Assembly (NCBI RefSeq): GCF_001899645.1
Contig: NZ_MKVV01000093.1
Span: 1 to 64,000, forward strand
Direction: 5' to 3'
Source: Pseudonocardia sp. 73-21
GTDB lineage: Bacteria > Actinomycetota > Actinomycetes > Mycobacteriales > Pseudonocardiaceae
DNA length: 64,000 bases
Shown here: one piece after another, positions 9,171 through 18,634 of the stretch
How positions within the stretch are numbered: the stretch's first letter is position 1
How the letters are laid out: each line of letters opens with the position of its first letter
Translations under genes and position numbers: made by a program
The notes under the pieces: generated by a model
What the model saw: the letters and a program-made list of their open reading frames with translations, nothing else
What the model was told of the DNA's origin: nothing
Databases searched by the model: none

Positions 9171-9518
9171 TCAGACCTCCACCAGTCCGAGATCGATCAC
9201 GATGGTGCCGGTCAGGCCCTCCCGCGCGGCGAGGTGCACCTCCAGCACCGAGCCGTCCTCCAGGTCCTCGACGACGGCCAGCGCGACGTGCGTGCTCGCG
9301 CGGGCGCCGATCGGGAAGTAGCGCATCGGCGCGCCGTCGCGGGCCAGCAGCACCGTGACCAGCTCGTCGGTGCCGTTGCCGCCGCGGAAGTACAGCGGCT
9401 GGGCCGTGACGCCCGGGGGCACCGTGTAGGTCAGGTCCGGGTGCAGCAGCACGGGCTTGTCCACGCCGGAGCCCTCGATCGGGAAGATCCCCTGCAGGAA
9501 CGCGGGTTTGCTGATCAT
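9171..9518 (-). CDS. Conserved hypothetical protein between nirB and nitrate reductase genes
   Basis: MISKPAFLQGIFPIEGSGVDKPVLLHPDLTYTVPPGVTAQPLYFRGGNGTDELVTVLLARDGAPMRYFPIGARASTHVALAVVEDLEDGSVLEVHLAAREGLTGTIVIDLGLVEV; overlaps the nitrate reductase stop. Confidence 0.75.
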   Translation of the reverse strand: MISKPAFLQGIFPIEGSGVDKPVLLHPDLTYTVPPGVTAQPLYFRGGNGTDELVTVLLARDGAPMRYFPIGARASTHVALAVVEDLEDGSVLEVHLAAREGLTGTIVIDLGLVEV

Positions 9519-11605
9519 CGGCGGTTCTCCTCGAGATCGGGGACGGTGGAACGCGCGCGGACGGGGGCCAGCGCGACGGCGCAGGACTTGAACTCCGGCA
9601 TCCGCGACGTCGGGTCCAGCCGCGCGCTGGTGAGGTCGTTGACCCGGGCCCAGTGGAAGGGCAGGAACACCGTGTCGGGGCGGATGCCGTCGGTCAGCCG
9701 GGCGGTGGCGACGACGCTGCCGCGGCGCGTGGTGAGCCGCAGCGCGTCCCCGTCGGCGACGCCGATCTCGGCCGCCAGCAGCGGGTGCAGCTCGGCGTAG
9801 GCGACGGGCTCGGCGGCGAGCAGCGTCTCGTTGCGCCGGGTCTGGGTGCCCGACTGGTAGTGCGTGCGCGAGCGCCCGGTCGTCAGCAGGTACGGGTAGC
9901 GGCGGTCCAGCCGCTCGGTGACGCTGCGGTGCGCGACGGCGACGAACCGCGCGCGCCCGTCGGGCGTCGGGAACGTGTCGGTGAACAGCCGCGGCGAACC
10001 GGGGTGGGTCTCGTCGGGGCAGGGCCAGAACAGCTCCTCGCCGGCGTCGAGGCGCTCCCAGCTGATGCCGCCGTAGTCGGCGACGCCGCCCGCGCTGGCC
10101 CGGCGCAGCTCGTCGTAGACCACTCGCGGGTCGGTCGGGAAGTGCTTCCCGCGGCCCAGGCGAGCGGCGAGCTCGTGCCAGATCTGCAGCTCCGAGCGCA
10201 CGCCCGGCGGCGGGTCCAGGACCCGACGACGGCGCACCACCCGTCCCTCCAGGTTCGTCAGCGTGCCCTCCTCCTCCGCGAACTGGGTGGTGGGCAGCAC
10301 GACGTCGGCCAGCCGGGCGGACTCGGAGAGGAAGAAGTCGGTGACCACCAGAAGGTCGAGCGCGCCCAGCCGTTCCGCGACGTGGCGGGCGTCGGGTGCC
10401 GACACCACCGGGTTCGACGCCGCGAGCAGCAGCACCCGCACCCCGCCGTCGGTGCCGAGGCGGTCGAGCAGCTCGTAGGCCGAGACGCCGGGCGCCGGAA
10501 GCTCGTCCGGGTCGATCCCCCACACGCCTGCGACGTGCGCGCGGGCGGCCGGGTCGGCGAGCGGCCGGTAGCCGGGGAGCTGGTCGGCCTTCTGCCCGTG
10601 CTCGCGGCCGCCCTGCCCGTTGCCCTGCCCGGTGACGGTGGCGACGCCGCTCCCCCGCCCCCGGCCGGGCAGGCCCAGCGCGAGGCCGAGGTTGATCCAC
10701 GCGGTGGCCGTCGCGGTGCCGTCGGCGTGCTGCTCGGCGCCGCGTGCGGTGAGGATCATGGCGTTCCGCGCCGTGGCCAGGTCGTGCACGGTGGCCGTCA
10801 GGTCGGCGACGGGGACGCCGGTGACGCGCTCGGTGCGGTCGGGCCAGTCGGCGCGCACCGACCGGCGCACGGCGTCCCAGCCGGTGGTGCGGCGCTCGAT
10901 GTAGTCGTGGTCGACGAGGCCGTCGCGGATCGCGATGTGCAGCATCCCGTTGGCCAGTGCGAGGTCGGTGCCGGGCACGGGCTGAAGGTGGCGGTGGGCC
11001 GGTTTCGCCGTCGCGGTCTCGCGGGGGTCCACGACGATGTGCCGGGCCCCGCGCTCGCGGCCGGCCTCGAACCACCGCATCGCGGGCGGCATCGTGTCGG
11101 CCGGGTTGCTGCCGACGAGCAGCACCACGTCGGCGTCGGCGACGTCGGACAGCGGGAAGGGCAGGCCGCGGTCGATGCCGAACGCGCGGTTGGCCGCCGC
11201 CGCGGCGGACGACATGCAGAACCGGCCGTTGTAGTCGATCATCGCGGTACGCAGCGCGACCCGGGCGAACTTGCCGAACTGGTAGGCCTTCTCGTTGGTC
11301 AGCCCGCCCCCGCCGAAGCAGCCGACGGCGTCGCGGCCGTGCGCGGCCTGGGCCCGGGTGATCGCCGCCGTCACGCGGTCGAGCGCGTCGTCCCAGGTCA
11401 CGGGGCGGAGCGGGAGGCCGGGGCGGTCGCGGGCCAGCGGGGTGGTGAGGCGCTCGGGATGGGTGATCAGCTCCGCCGCGCGGACGCCCTTCATGCACAG
11501 GCCGCCGCGGTTGACGGGGAAGTCCTCCCGCCCGGTCAGCTCCAGCGCCGGGGTGAGGTGGATGCCGCACTGCAGCGAGCAGTAGGGGCAGTGGGTGGCA
11601 GCCAT
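9515..11605 (-). CDS. Molybdopterin oxidoreductase, assimilatory nitrate reductase-like
   Basis: 696 aa; MAATHCPYCSLQCGIHL 4Fe4S motif, bis-MGD domains, adjacent to nirBD. Confidence 0.88.
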   Translation of the reverse strand: MAATHCPYCSLQCGIHLTPALELTGREDFPVNRGGLCMKGVRAAELITHPERLTTPLARDRPGLPLRPVTWDDALDRVTAAITRAQAAHGRDAVGCFGGGGLTNEKAYQFGKFARVALRTAMIDYNGRFCMSSAAAAANRAFGIDRGLPFPLSDVADADVVLLVGSNPADTMPPAMRWFEAGRERGARHIVVDPRETATAKPAHRHLQPVPGTDLALANGMLHIAIRDGLVDHDYIERRTTGWDAVRRSVRADWPDRTERVTGVPVADLTATVHDLATARNAMILTARGAEQHADGTATATAWINLGLALGLPGRGRGSGVATVTGQGNGQGGREHGQKADQLPGYRPLADPAARAHVAGVWGIDPDELPAPGVSAYELLDRLGTDGGVRVLLLAASNPVVSAPDARHVAERLGALDLLVVTDFFLSESARLADVVLPTTQFAEEEGTLTNLEGRVVRRRRVLDPPPGVRSELQIWHELAARLGRGKHFPTDPRVVYDELRRASAGGVADYGGISWERLDAGEELFWPCPDETHPGSPRLFTDTFPTPDGRARFVAVAHRSVTERLDRRYPYLLTTGRSRTHYQSGTQTRRNETLLAAEPVAYAELHPLLAAEIGVADGDALRLTTRRGSVVATARLTDGIRPDTVFLPFHWARVNDLTSARLDPTSRMPEFKSCAVALAPVRARSTVPDLEENRR

Positions 11606-11652
11606 CGCGGACCAGCGTCGGTGGGAAGCGTGACCGCCGGGTTGTCGGCCCG

Positions 11653-12204
11653 TTACGGTCGCGACCCGTCCGCCTCACGGTCGTCCGCGGCCGCCGTGAG
11701 GGTGCGGACGTGGGCGCGGACCGCGGCCGTGGTGCGCTCGACGTCGCCGGTGGCCAGGAGGTCGAGCAGGGCGCCGCGGAGCACGGCGAGGGACCCGGTG
11801 GCCCCGCCCAGCACGGCGAGCCAGTCCCGCACCGTGGCCTCGGCGAAGCCGGCCCACGGCCCGTCGGGTTCGACGAGCGAGCGGGCGTAGGACTCCACCC
11901 AGAGCGTCAGCAGCGCGCGGTGCTCCGGCGCCGAGAGCCAGTCCCAGATCCGGCCCACCGCAACCGGCCCGTGCCCGACGTCGGGCAGGACCGCGAGCTC
12001 GTCGGCCCTCGCCCGGCCGAGCAGGGCCCGGACGAGGCCGTCCTTGGACCCGAAGAGGTAGATCAGCACGCGCGGGCTGGAACCGATCGCCTCGGCCAGC
12101 GGGCGCAGCGACATCCCGGAGAGGCCGTGCCGCAGCACGTGGGCGTAGGCGAGGCCCAGCAGCTCCTCGCGCCGGGCCGACGGGGGTTGCGCGGGTTCGG
12201 TCAC
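11653..12204 (-). CDS. TetR/AcrR-family transcriptional regulator
   Basis: N-terminal HTH RREELLGLAYAHVLRHGLSGMSLRPLAEAIGSSPRVLIYLFGSKDGLVRALL. Confidence 0.85.
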   Translation of the reverse strand: MTEPAQPPSARREELLGLAYAHVLRHGLSGMSLRPLAEAIGSSPRVLIYLFGSKDGLVRALLGRARADELAVLPDVGHGPVAVGRIWDWLSAPEHRALLTLWVESYARSLVEPDGPWAGFAEATVRDWLAVLGGATGSLAVLRGALLDLLATGDVERTTAAVRAHVRTLTAAADDREADGSRP

Positions 12205-12248
12205 CGGGTCAGTATCACTGAAACACTCGTTTCAGTGGCGGAGGCATC

Positions 12249-12836
12249 GTGTCCGAAGTGGTGATCCGGCCGTTGGGACGACCCGGCGACCTGGGCTGGG
12301 TGGTGATGGCCCACGGCGAGCTCTACACCGGGGAGTTCGGGTGGGACGCGTCGTTCGAGACGCTGGTAGCGCGGATCGTGGCCGACCACGCCGGCCGCGA
12401 CGACGACGGGCGGGCGGGCGCCTGGATCGCCGAGCTCGACGGCCGCCGGGTGGGCTGCGTCTTCTGCACGCCTGCGGACCACCAGACCGCCCAGCTGCGG
12501 ATCCTGCTCGTGCACCCCGATGCGCGCGGTCACGGCCTGGGCCGCCGTCTGGTGGACACCTGCGTCGACTTCGCGCGGGACGCCGGCTACAGCGGCGTCC
12601 GGCTGTGGACCAACGACGTGCTCGCCGCCGCGCGGTGCATCTACCTCAACGCGGGCTTCCGGCTCGTCGGGGAGGAGCGCCACCACAGCTTCGGGGTGGA
12701 TCTGGTGGGCCAGGACTACGTACTGGACCTGCGGACCCGGGCCGCCCAGCGCACCGTCCAGACCGACAGCCCGACGAGCACCGCCACCAGCATTGCCGTG
12801 GACAGCCCCACCATCCCGTCGATCGGCAGCAGGTAG
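12249..12836 (+). CDS. GNAT family N-acetyltransferase
   Basis: LLVHPDARGHGLGRRLVDTCVDFARDAGYSGVRLWTND...AARCIYLNAGFRLVGEE; C-terminal tail after about 12733 looks non-native. Confidence 0.85.
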   Translation: MSEVVIRPLGRPGDLGWVVMAHGELYTGEFGWDASFETLVARIVADHAGRDDDGRAGAWIAELDGRRVGCVFCTPADHQTAQLRILLVHPDARGHGLGRRLVDTCVDFARDAGYSGVRLWTNDVLAAARCIYLNAGFRLVGEERHHSFGVDLVGQDYVLDLRTRAAQRTVQTDSPTSTATSIAVDSPTIPSIGSR

Positions 12837-13318
12837 ACCAGCGGGACGCGGATCGCCGCCTCGGCCAGCAGCCCCACACCCCACACCGTCGAGGTGAAGC
12901 GGTAGCCGCGCCGGACACCCTTGTCGGTGCGGTACTCCTCCCCGAGCTCCTCGGCCTCCGCGGGCGACCAGCCCTGCCGGGCCGCGAGCGTGAGCGGCCG
13001 GTCCCCGACCAGCACCGTGGCGAGGAAGGTGAGGCCCACCGCGCCCGTCACGAACGAGTCCTTGAGCAGCAGGAACCGCGGATCCCCGCTGACGAACGAC
13101 AGGATCAGCCCGAGCCCGAACACCACGAGCGTCACGGTGGCGAACAGGTCGAGGGAACGCCGGCGGGCCGCCACCCACACGATCCGCAGGGCGGCGACGA
13201 GCGTGGAGGCGAACAGCGCGACCCAGTCCGACGCGCCCAGCAGGTGCAGCACGTAGTAGGCCACCACGGGCGCGCCGACGTCGACGGCGAGGCCGCGGAG
13301 CAGCGTCACGACGTTCAT
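12716..13318 (-). CDS. VC0807-family-like integral membrane protein
   Basis: MNVVTLLRGLAVDVGAPVVAYYVLHLLGASDWVALFASTLVAALRIVWVAARRRSLDLFATVTLVVFGLGLILSFVSGDPRFLLLKDS; TGATG junction with the gene upstream. Confidence 0.7.
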   Translation of the reverse strand: MNVVTLLRGLAVDVGAPVVAYYVLHLLGASDWVALFASTLVAALRIVWVAARRRSLDLFATVTLVVFGLGLILSFVSGDPRFLLLKDSFVTGAVGLTFLATVLVGDRPLTLAARQGWSPAEAEELGEEYRTDKGVRRGYRFTSTVWGVGLLAEAAIRVPLVYLLPIDGMVGLSTAMLVAVLVGLSVWTVRWAARVRRSST

Positions 13319-14603
13319 CAGTCCTCGATCCAGGAGCCGTGGAAGCCCGCCGGCACCCCGCGGGGCAGTGTCACGGCCGCCACCGCCGGCCCGGCGAGGT
13401 CGGCTGGGTCGAGCACGAGCAGCTGTGACACGGAGCCGTCGCGCCGCGTGGTGATGGTGAGCAGCCAGCCGTCGTCCTCCGCGGTGCCGTCCTGCGCGGG
13501 CACGAACACGGCCTCGCCCGCGGCGGCGTCCAGCGGGTGGGTGTCCACGGTGCCGGTCGCGTCGTCGTACTCGACGATCGCAGCGATGCCTCGCGCCTCC
13601 GCGGCAGAAGGTGCGTCGGCGCCGTCGGAGACCGCGTGGAGGTAGCGCGACGCGCGGCCGACCAGCCGGTCGTCGAGCGTGGGGAACTCGACGGGACGGT
13701 CGTCGCGGGCGGTCTCGGTGACGGAGCCGGTGGCCGGGTCGAGCGTCCACCGGTGCAGGCGGGCCACACCGAGCGCCGCGGCGTCGGCGGCCGGAGTGGC
13801 CGGGGTGGCCGGGGTGGCGCCGCCCAGCCGCGACCACATCGCGACGGTGTCGGCGGCGGAGTAGCGGGCCCCGTCGAGGACGATCCGGCCCGGCGCGTCG
13901 GTGTGGGCGGAGCCCACGTGGAGGACGTAGCACGGGTCGATGCCCAACCAGCGCACGTGGCCGGGGCGGTCCAGTTCCATGATCCCGATGCGGGCCGCGC
14001 AGCCGTCGTCCCAGGCGTCGGGCATGCCCTGGCTGACCAGGTCGAACCGGAACGTCACGGGCAGGTCGAGGAACACCGCGTGCCGGTCGGTGATCGCGAA
14101 GTCGTGCGTCTTCGACGGCCCGGCGCCCGGGATCCCGGCGCTCACCACGAGCTCACCGCCGAGAGCCGGTGGTAGGTCAGGTGCGGCGCGATCGGTGAGT
14201 AGCCGAAGAAGCGCAGGTCCGGCCGCCGTGCTCGAGCACGTGGGTGTTGGCCGAGACGGCGGCCCGGTCGACGGTGCCGTCGGGGCGGACGAAGGGGTGC
14301 CCGGCCAGCTCGCCGCGCACCCAGCGGCGGTACCACTCCGCGCGGCCGTCGCGCAGCCGCACCGTCTTGCTGCCCCCCGAGGGGCCGCCATCCGATGGCC
14401 CGGCCGGGACAGGAGCCGTGATCATGGCCGGTGAACCAGTGCCCCGGGTCCGCCCCGGGGAGCGGGTTGGGCCCGTTGCGCAGGTAGCGGCCGGTGAGCT
14501 CGGGAGGCAGCGCGCCCTCGACTGGCAGGTCGACGGTGTCGATCTCGTCGGGGACGGGGGCGAGGTGGCCGGCGAGGCAGGTCGCCGCCGGGGGCGTGGT
14601 CAT
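13318..14603 (-). pseudogene. Carotenoid oxygenase (RPE65/CCD family), disrupted
   Basis: MTTPPAATCLAGHLAPVPDEIDTVDLPVEGALPPELTGRYLRNGPNPLPGADPGHWFTGH, then RLRDGRAEWYRRWVRGELAGHPF...SANTHVLEHGG in another frame, then DLRFFGYSPIAPHLTYHRLSA, then KTHDFAITDRHAVFLDLPVTFRFD in a third frame. Confidence 0.8.
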
Positions 14604-14628
14604 GGCCCGACAATGACCGGCGGTATTT

Positions 14629-14650
14629 AACATGTCAAGAATGACATGTT
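14629..14650. promoter_or_regulatory. Putative PadR operator between divergent genes
   Basis: Perfect 9-bp inverted repeat AACATGTCA-AGAA-TGACATGTT containing ATGT-N8-ACAT; another TGACATGT half-site follows. Confidence 0.7.
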
Positions 14651-14674
14651 GTCAGTGACATGTAACCTGGGTCC

Positions 14675-15208
14675 ATGTCGCTGTCCCACGCCCTGCTCGG
14701 CCTCCTCGCCGTCGCCCCCGCCAGCGGGTACGAGCTCACGAAGGAGTTCGAGCAGGAGATCGGCCGCTACGCCTGGCAGGCCGGGCACACCAGCATCTAC
14801 CCCGAGCTGGGCAAGCTCGCCGCGCGCGGGCTCGTGCACGTCACGCACGAGGGGGCGCGCGGCGCGAAGACCTACGACGTCACCGACGAGGGGCGCGAGG
14901 AGCTGCGGTCCTGGCTGCTGCAGCCACCGAACCCGACGGCCACGGTGCGCAACGAGCAGGTCCTGCGCATGTTCCTGCTCTCCGCGCTGGAGCCGGCCGA
15001 CCAGCGGTTGATGCTCACCCGCATCGCCGAGCACACCGGTCGGGCCGCCACCGAACTGCGCGCGGTGGTCGCCACCGAGACCCCCGGCGGTGGGCCGCGG
15101 GCCGGGTTCGGCCGGCTGGCGGGCGAGTTCGGCATCCGTCAGTACGAGGCCGTGCACGAGTGGGCGCTCTGGGCGCTGGACCACATCGCCGAGGACGGGC
15201 AGGCCTGA
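14675..15208 (+). CDS. PadR-family transcriptional regulator
   Basis: MSLSHALLGLLAVAPASGYELTKEFEQEIGRYAWQAGHTSIYPELGKLAARGLVHVTHEGARGAKTYDVTDEGREEL. Confidence 0.92.
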   Translation: MSLSHALLGLLAVAPASGYELTKEFEQEIGRYAWQAGHTSIYPELGKLAARGLVHVTHEGARGAKTYDVTDEGREELRSWLLQPPNPTATVRNEQVLRMFLLSALEPADQRLMLTRIAEHTGRAATELRAVVATETPGGGPRAGFGRLAGEFGIRQYEAVHEWALWALDHIAEDGQA

Positions 15209-15321
15209 CGGTCGAAGGGGTGCGCCCGATCGGAGCAACTTCGCTGTGCGCGCGAACCGTCACCCATCGTCAACTCGTAGAAGGGGAGGGTCGGGGCCCG
15301 CAGCGTCAGAGGAGACCGACC

Positions 15322-15534
15322 GTGGCGGATGATCTGTACACCGGGTGCGCCGAACAGTTGGCGGTGTCACCCGTGCTCGTGGAGGCACTCCTGCACGACC
15401 ACCACCCGGACGCCGAGGGATGGTGCAGCGGCCACTCCGCCCGCACGGAGCAGCATCCGTGCTCGATCCGGCGACTGGCCGAGATGGCGCGGAACTACGC
15501 CGCGGAGCGGCCTGCGGCGCGCCCCCAGATCTGA
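15322..15534 (+). CDS. Small hypothetical protein
   Basis: VADDLYTGCAEQLAVSPVLVEALLHDHHPDAEGWCSGHSARTEQHPCSIRRLAEMARNYAAERPAARPQI. Confidence 0.5.
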   Translation: MADDLYTGCAEQLAVSPVLVEALLHDHHPDAEGWCSGHSARTEQHPCSIRRLAEMARNYAAERPAARPQI

Positions 15535-15695
15535 CCGGGGCCCGGGATGGCCGTGTCCCAGCGGAGCCACTCGGCCATCGCGTGGCCGCAGTCCGGGCAG
15601 GGCATCTCGAACCCGGTGAGGTCTCCGCCCGCGAGCTCGGCGTCGACGCCACACCCCTGGCAGACCCACCAGCCGACCGTGCTTGTCGTCCTCAT
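15495..15695 (-). CDS. Small putative zinc-ribbon protein
   Basis: MRTTSTVGWWVCQGCGVDAELAGGDLTGFEMPCPDCGHAMAEW; two CxxC pairs. Confidence 0.45.
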   Translation of the reverse strand: MRTTSTVGWWVCQGCGVDAELAGGDLTGFEMPCPDCGHAMAEWLRWDTAIPGPGQIWGRAAGRSAA

Positions 15696-15791
15696 GGCAC
15701 CACGGTAAATCACACCCCTGTCATTTTCTCGTCGACGCTGGCGAGAAAACTGCGTCTCCCCTGCTTACGGCCGGTGTGCGACGCTCCAGGG

Positions 15792-16775
15792 ATGGGTGGT
15801 GACGCGGCGGGACCGGAACCGGATCCGTGGGCGCCGGGGACGGCGGACAATCCGTACACGAGCCCGGCCCGGCGGCTCGCCGAGGCGCAGCTCGCCGATC
15901 CCGACGCCACCTGGTCGATGGGCCCCGCCGGCGTCGCCGTGCGGTTCGGGCGCCATTCCGACGAGCCGGTCGTCCGCGGCCCGGGCACCGCCGTCACCGA
16001 CCGCGGCGGCATCCGGATCGTGCTGCCCGACGAGACCGTCGCCATCGCCTACGAGACGCCCTCGACCGTCGACCCCCTGCGCTGGGACCACGCCGTGGCG
16101 TTCTGCCTCCCGGCCCGGACAGCCGGTCGCACCGCCCGCGACGTCATCGGCGAGCTGGGACCCGACACCGGCGCCCTGCGGCCGGCGGACGCCACCGCCG
16201 TGCTGTTCGACCTGGGCGTGGCGGGGGACTTCGCCGAGCTCGCGGTCCGCACGTCCGACCCGTCCGCGCTGGCCGCCCTGCGTGCCGCGTGCGGCTCCAC
16301 CGCCACCGACGCCGCCGACGCCCTCACCCCCGTCGTGACCAGCGACGCCGTCGCGCGGGTGGCCCGGACCGTCGCGGGCCGCATCGAGGCGGGCACGCCG
16401 TTGCGCACCCCGCTCGCCGAGCTCAGGACCGGCCCCGCCCTCCCGGCCACCGCCCCGGTTCCCGACGGCTGGGTGCCGTGCGCCGTCCTCGTCCCCGCCC
16501 ACCCGGCCATGGACCGGACCGGTCGTCCGACCCCGTTCGACCACGAGAAGCACCAGGCCTTCCAGGCCCTGCTCGCCGCGCACGGCGACCCGGTGCTGGG
16601 CGTGCTCAAGGCCGACGTGATCCACCGGATCCGGAACGGCCTCGGGCCGGACGACGCGTGGCTGGCCCATCACCCGGGCGCTCCCGGCGCGGTGGCGGTC
16701 GCCGTCCGGCAGCTCGCGCTCACCGACGGCACGTCGGGGACGCTCACCACATGGCGTAGCCGCTTCGGCGTCTGA
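15792..16775 (+). CDS. Conserved hypothetical protein (DUF6925-like)
   Basis: 327 aa ORF from ATG; coherent non-biased protein sequence. Confidence 0.55.
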   Translation: MGGDAAGPEPDPWAPGTADNPYTSPARRLAEAQLADPDATWSMGPAGVAVRFGRHSDEPVVRGPGTAVTDRGGIRIVLPDETVAIAYETPSTVDPLRWDHAVAFCLPARTAGRTARDVIGELGPDTGALRPADATAVLFDLGVAGDFAELAVRTSDPSALAALRAACGSTATDAADALTPVVTSDAVARVARTVAGRIEAGTPLRTPLAELRTGPALPATAPVPDGWVPCAVLVPAHPAMDRTGRPTPFDHEKHQAFQALLAAHGDPVLGVLKADVIHRIRNGLGPDDAWLAHHPGAPGAVAVAVRQLALTDGTSGTLTTWRSRFGV

Positions 16776-17031
16776 GCCCGTTCCGACCGGCTGCCGTCCC
16801 TGGTGACCGAACAACGTGCACCACGCCCCGTAACGGCGGGCCGTCCCCGGGCGAGCAAGGGGGCGGGGGACAGGAGAGCGCTATCAGCGGCTCCGGTGAG
16901 GAGTCGTCCGGTCGTTGGGCCGCACTCACCGGGCGGTCAGCGCTCACCCCGCTCCCCGGCCGGTCACCCCCTCCTCGACCGGCCCCGGACCCACGCCGCC
17001 AGTGCCCGTCGGCGTGGGTCCGGCGCGGGCC

Positions 17032-17811
17032 TCAGATGTCGTCCACCAGATCGGCGATGGACGCCACCACGCGGTGCGGCCGATAGGGGAACCGCTCGAT
17101 CTCGTCGGCCGTCATGATCCCCGTCAGCACCAGCACCGTGCGCATGCCGGCCTCGAGGCCCGCGACGATGTCGGTGTCCATCCGGTCGCCGATCATCACC
17201 GTGGTCTCCGAGTGCGCCTGCAGCCGGTTGAGCGCCGCGCGCATCATCAGCGGGTTGGGCTTGCCCACGTAGTAGGGCTCCACGCCGGTGGCGCGCGTCA
17301 TCAGGGCGGCCACCGCGCCGGTGGCGGGCAGCACCCCGTCGGCGGACGGGCCCGTCGGGTCGGGGTTGGTGGCCACGAACCGCGCGCCCGTCCGGATCAG
17401 CCGGATCGCGGTGGTGACGGCCTCGAAGCTGTAGGTGCGGGTCTCCCCCAGCACCACGTAGTCCGGGGCGTTGTCGGTGAGGACGTAGCCGATCTCGTGC
17501 AACGCCGTGGTCAACCCCGCCTCCCCCACCACGTAGGCGCTGCCGTTGGGGCGCTGGTCGTCGAGGAAGGTGGCGGTGGCCAGCGCCGAGGTCCAGATCG
17601 CCTCCTCCGGCAGGTCGATGCCGCTGGTGCGGAGCCGGAACTGCAGGTCCCGCGGCGTGTAGATGGAGTTGTTGGTCAGGACGAGGAACGGTCGGCCGGT
17701 GTCGCGCAGCTTCGCGACGAAGGCGTCCGCGCCGGGGATCATCCGGCCCTCGTGGACGAGCACGCCGTCCATGTCGGTCATCCAGCACTCGATCGGCTTC
17801 GGCTCTGCCAC
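17032..17811 (-). CDS. HAD-IIA family hydrolase (NagD-like)
   Basis: [58 protein letters not shown]. Confidence 0.9.
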   Translation of the reverse strand: MAEPKPIECWMTDMDGVLVHEGRMIPGADAFVAKLRDTGRPFLVLTNNSIYTPRDLQFRLRTSGIDLPEEAIWTSALATATFLDDQRPNGSAYVVGEAGLTTALHEIGYVLTDNAPDYVVLGETRTYSFEAVTTAIRLIRTGARFVATNPDPTGPSADGVLPATGAVAALMTRATGVEPYYVGKPNPLMMRAALNRLQAHSETTVMIGDRMDTDIVAGLEAGMRTVLVLTGIMTADEIERFPYRPHRVVASIADLVDDI

Positions 17812-17839
17812 GCGGGGCACGATACGGAACGGTGGAGCC

Positions 17840-18259
17840 GTGGGCACATTCGTGCTGATCATCGTGGTGCTGGCCATCGCGGCCGGCGTCGTGTGGCTGG
17901 TCCGGCAGCACCGGGCCTGCAGCGCCCGGGAGCTCGACGACGCCCGCCACTGGGTGGAACGCCTCGGCGGCGCGGACGGCGATGGGCACGGACCCGCGGC
18001 CCGACCTGCCCCCGCTGTGGGGTCAGCAACAGGCCGGAGCCGTGACGGAGTCCCGTGACGTCGAGGTGGAGGGGCCCGCCTACAGCGCGTCCCCGACCCG
18101 TCGGGGCGCACGAGCCACCACCACCCGGGCGGGATGGTGGCGGGACAGCCGGTGCCGCGAGGCTGGTACTCGCAGCCGTGGTGGCGCCCGGCGCTGCTGT
18201 TCAGCACGATGCCGGGAGTGGCCGACGCCTACGCCGACGGGGGCGGGTTCGGGGACTGA
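17840..18259 (+). pseudogene. Small membrane-anchored protein, frameshifted with probable internal deletion
   Basis: [42 protein letters not shown] in frame 1, [38 protein letters not shown] in frame 2, [47 protein letters not shown] in frame 3. Confidence 0.6.
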
Positions 18260-18275
18260 GTGCGCCTGCGGCGCC

Positions 18276-18317
18276 CGTGCGTGGACAACAGTGTTCCCGC
18301 CCTGATTTCCGCGCACG
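18276..18317. repeat. Dispersed inverted-repeat element, copy 2
   Basis: CGTGCGTGGAcaacagtgttcccgccctgattTCCGCGCACG; aligns to reverse complement of copy 1. Confidence 0.6.
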
Positions 18318-18587
18318 ACCCCCGCTGGCCACGACGTCGCCACACATGACCGCCGCGCACGTCGCCAGGGGTCGGCGCGGACCGCACGGGAGCGCCCTCG
18401 CCGGGGCGAGAACGTGCGACGCGCGGTGATCTTCCGGTGTGCCGCCTCGCAGTGATCGCCGCCTGCCGTACCTTCCGGCCCTCCCCTCCCCGGGGCTCTG
18501 CCGTGCGGTGGATCGCGATCTTCCGGTGGTAACCGGGAGCACTGATGATCGGGGCACCGCTCGCGGTGCGGCGGCTCGCCTGATGGC

Positions 18588-18634
18588 GTGCCAGCAAAGT
18601 GGCTTTGCTGTCATCTGGTGCCAGCAAAGTGGCT
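18588..18634. repeat. Two direct repeats GTGCCAGCAAAGTGGCT, 30-bp period
   Basis: 18588-18604 and 18618-18634 identical 17-mers; first copy forms hairpin CAGCAAAG-TGG-CTTTGCTG. Confidence 0.75.
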
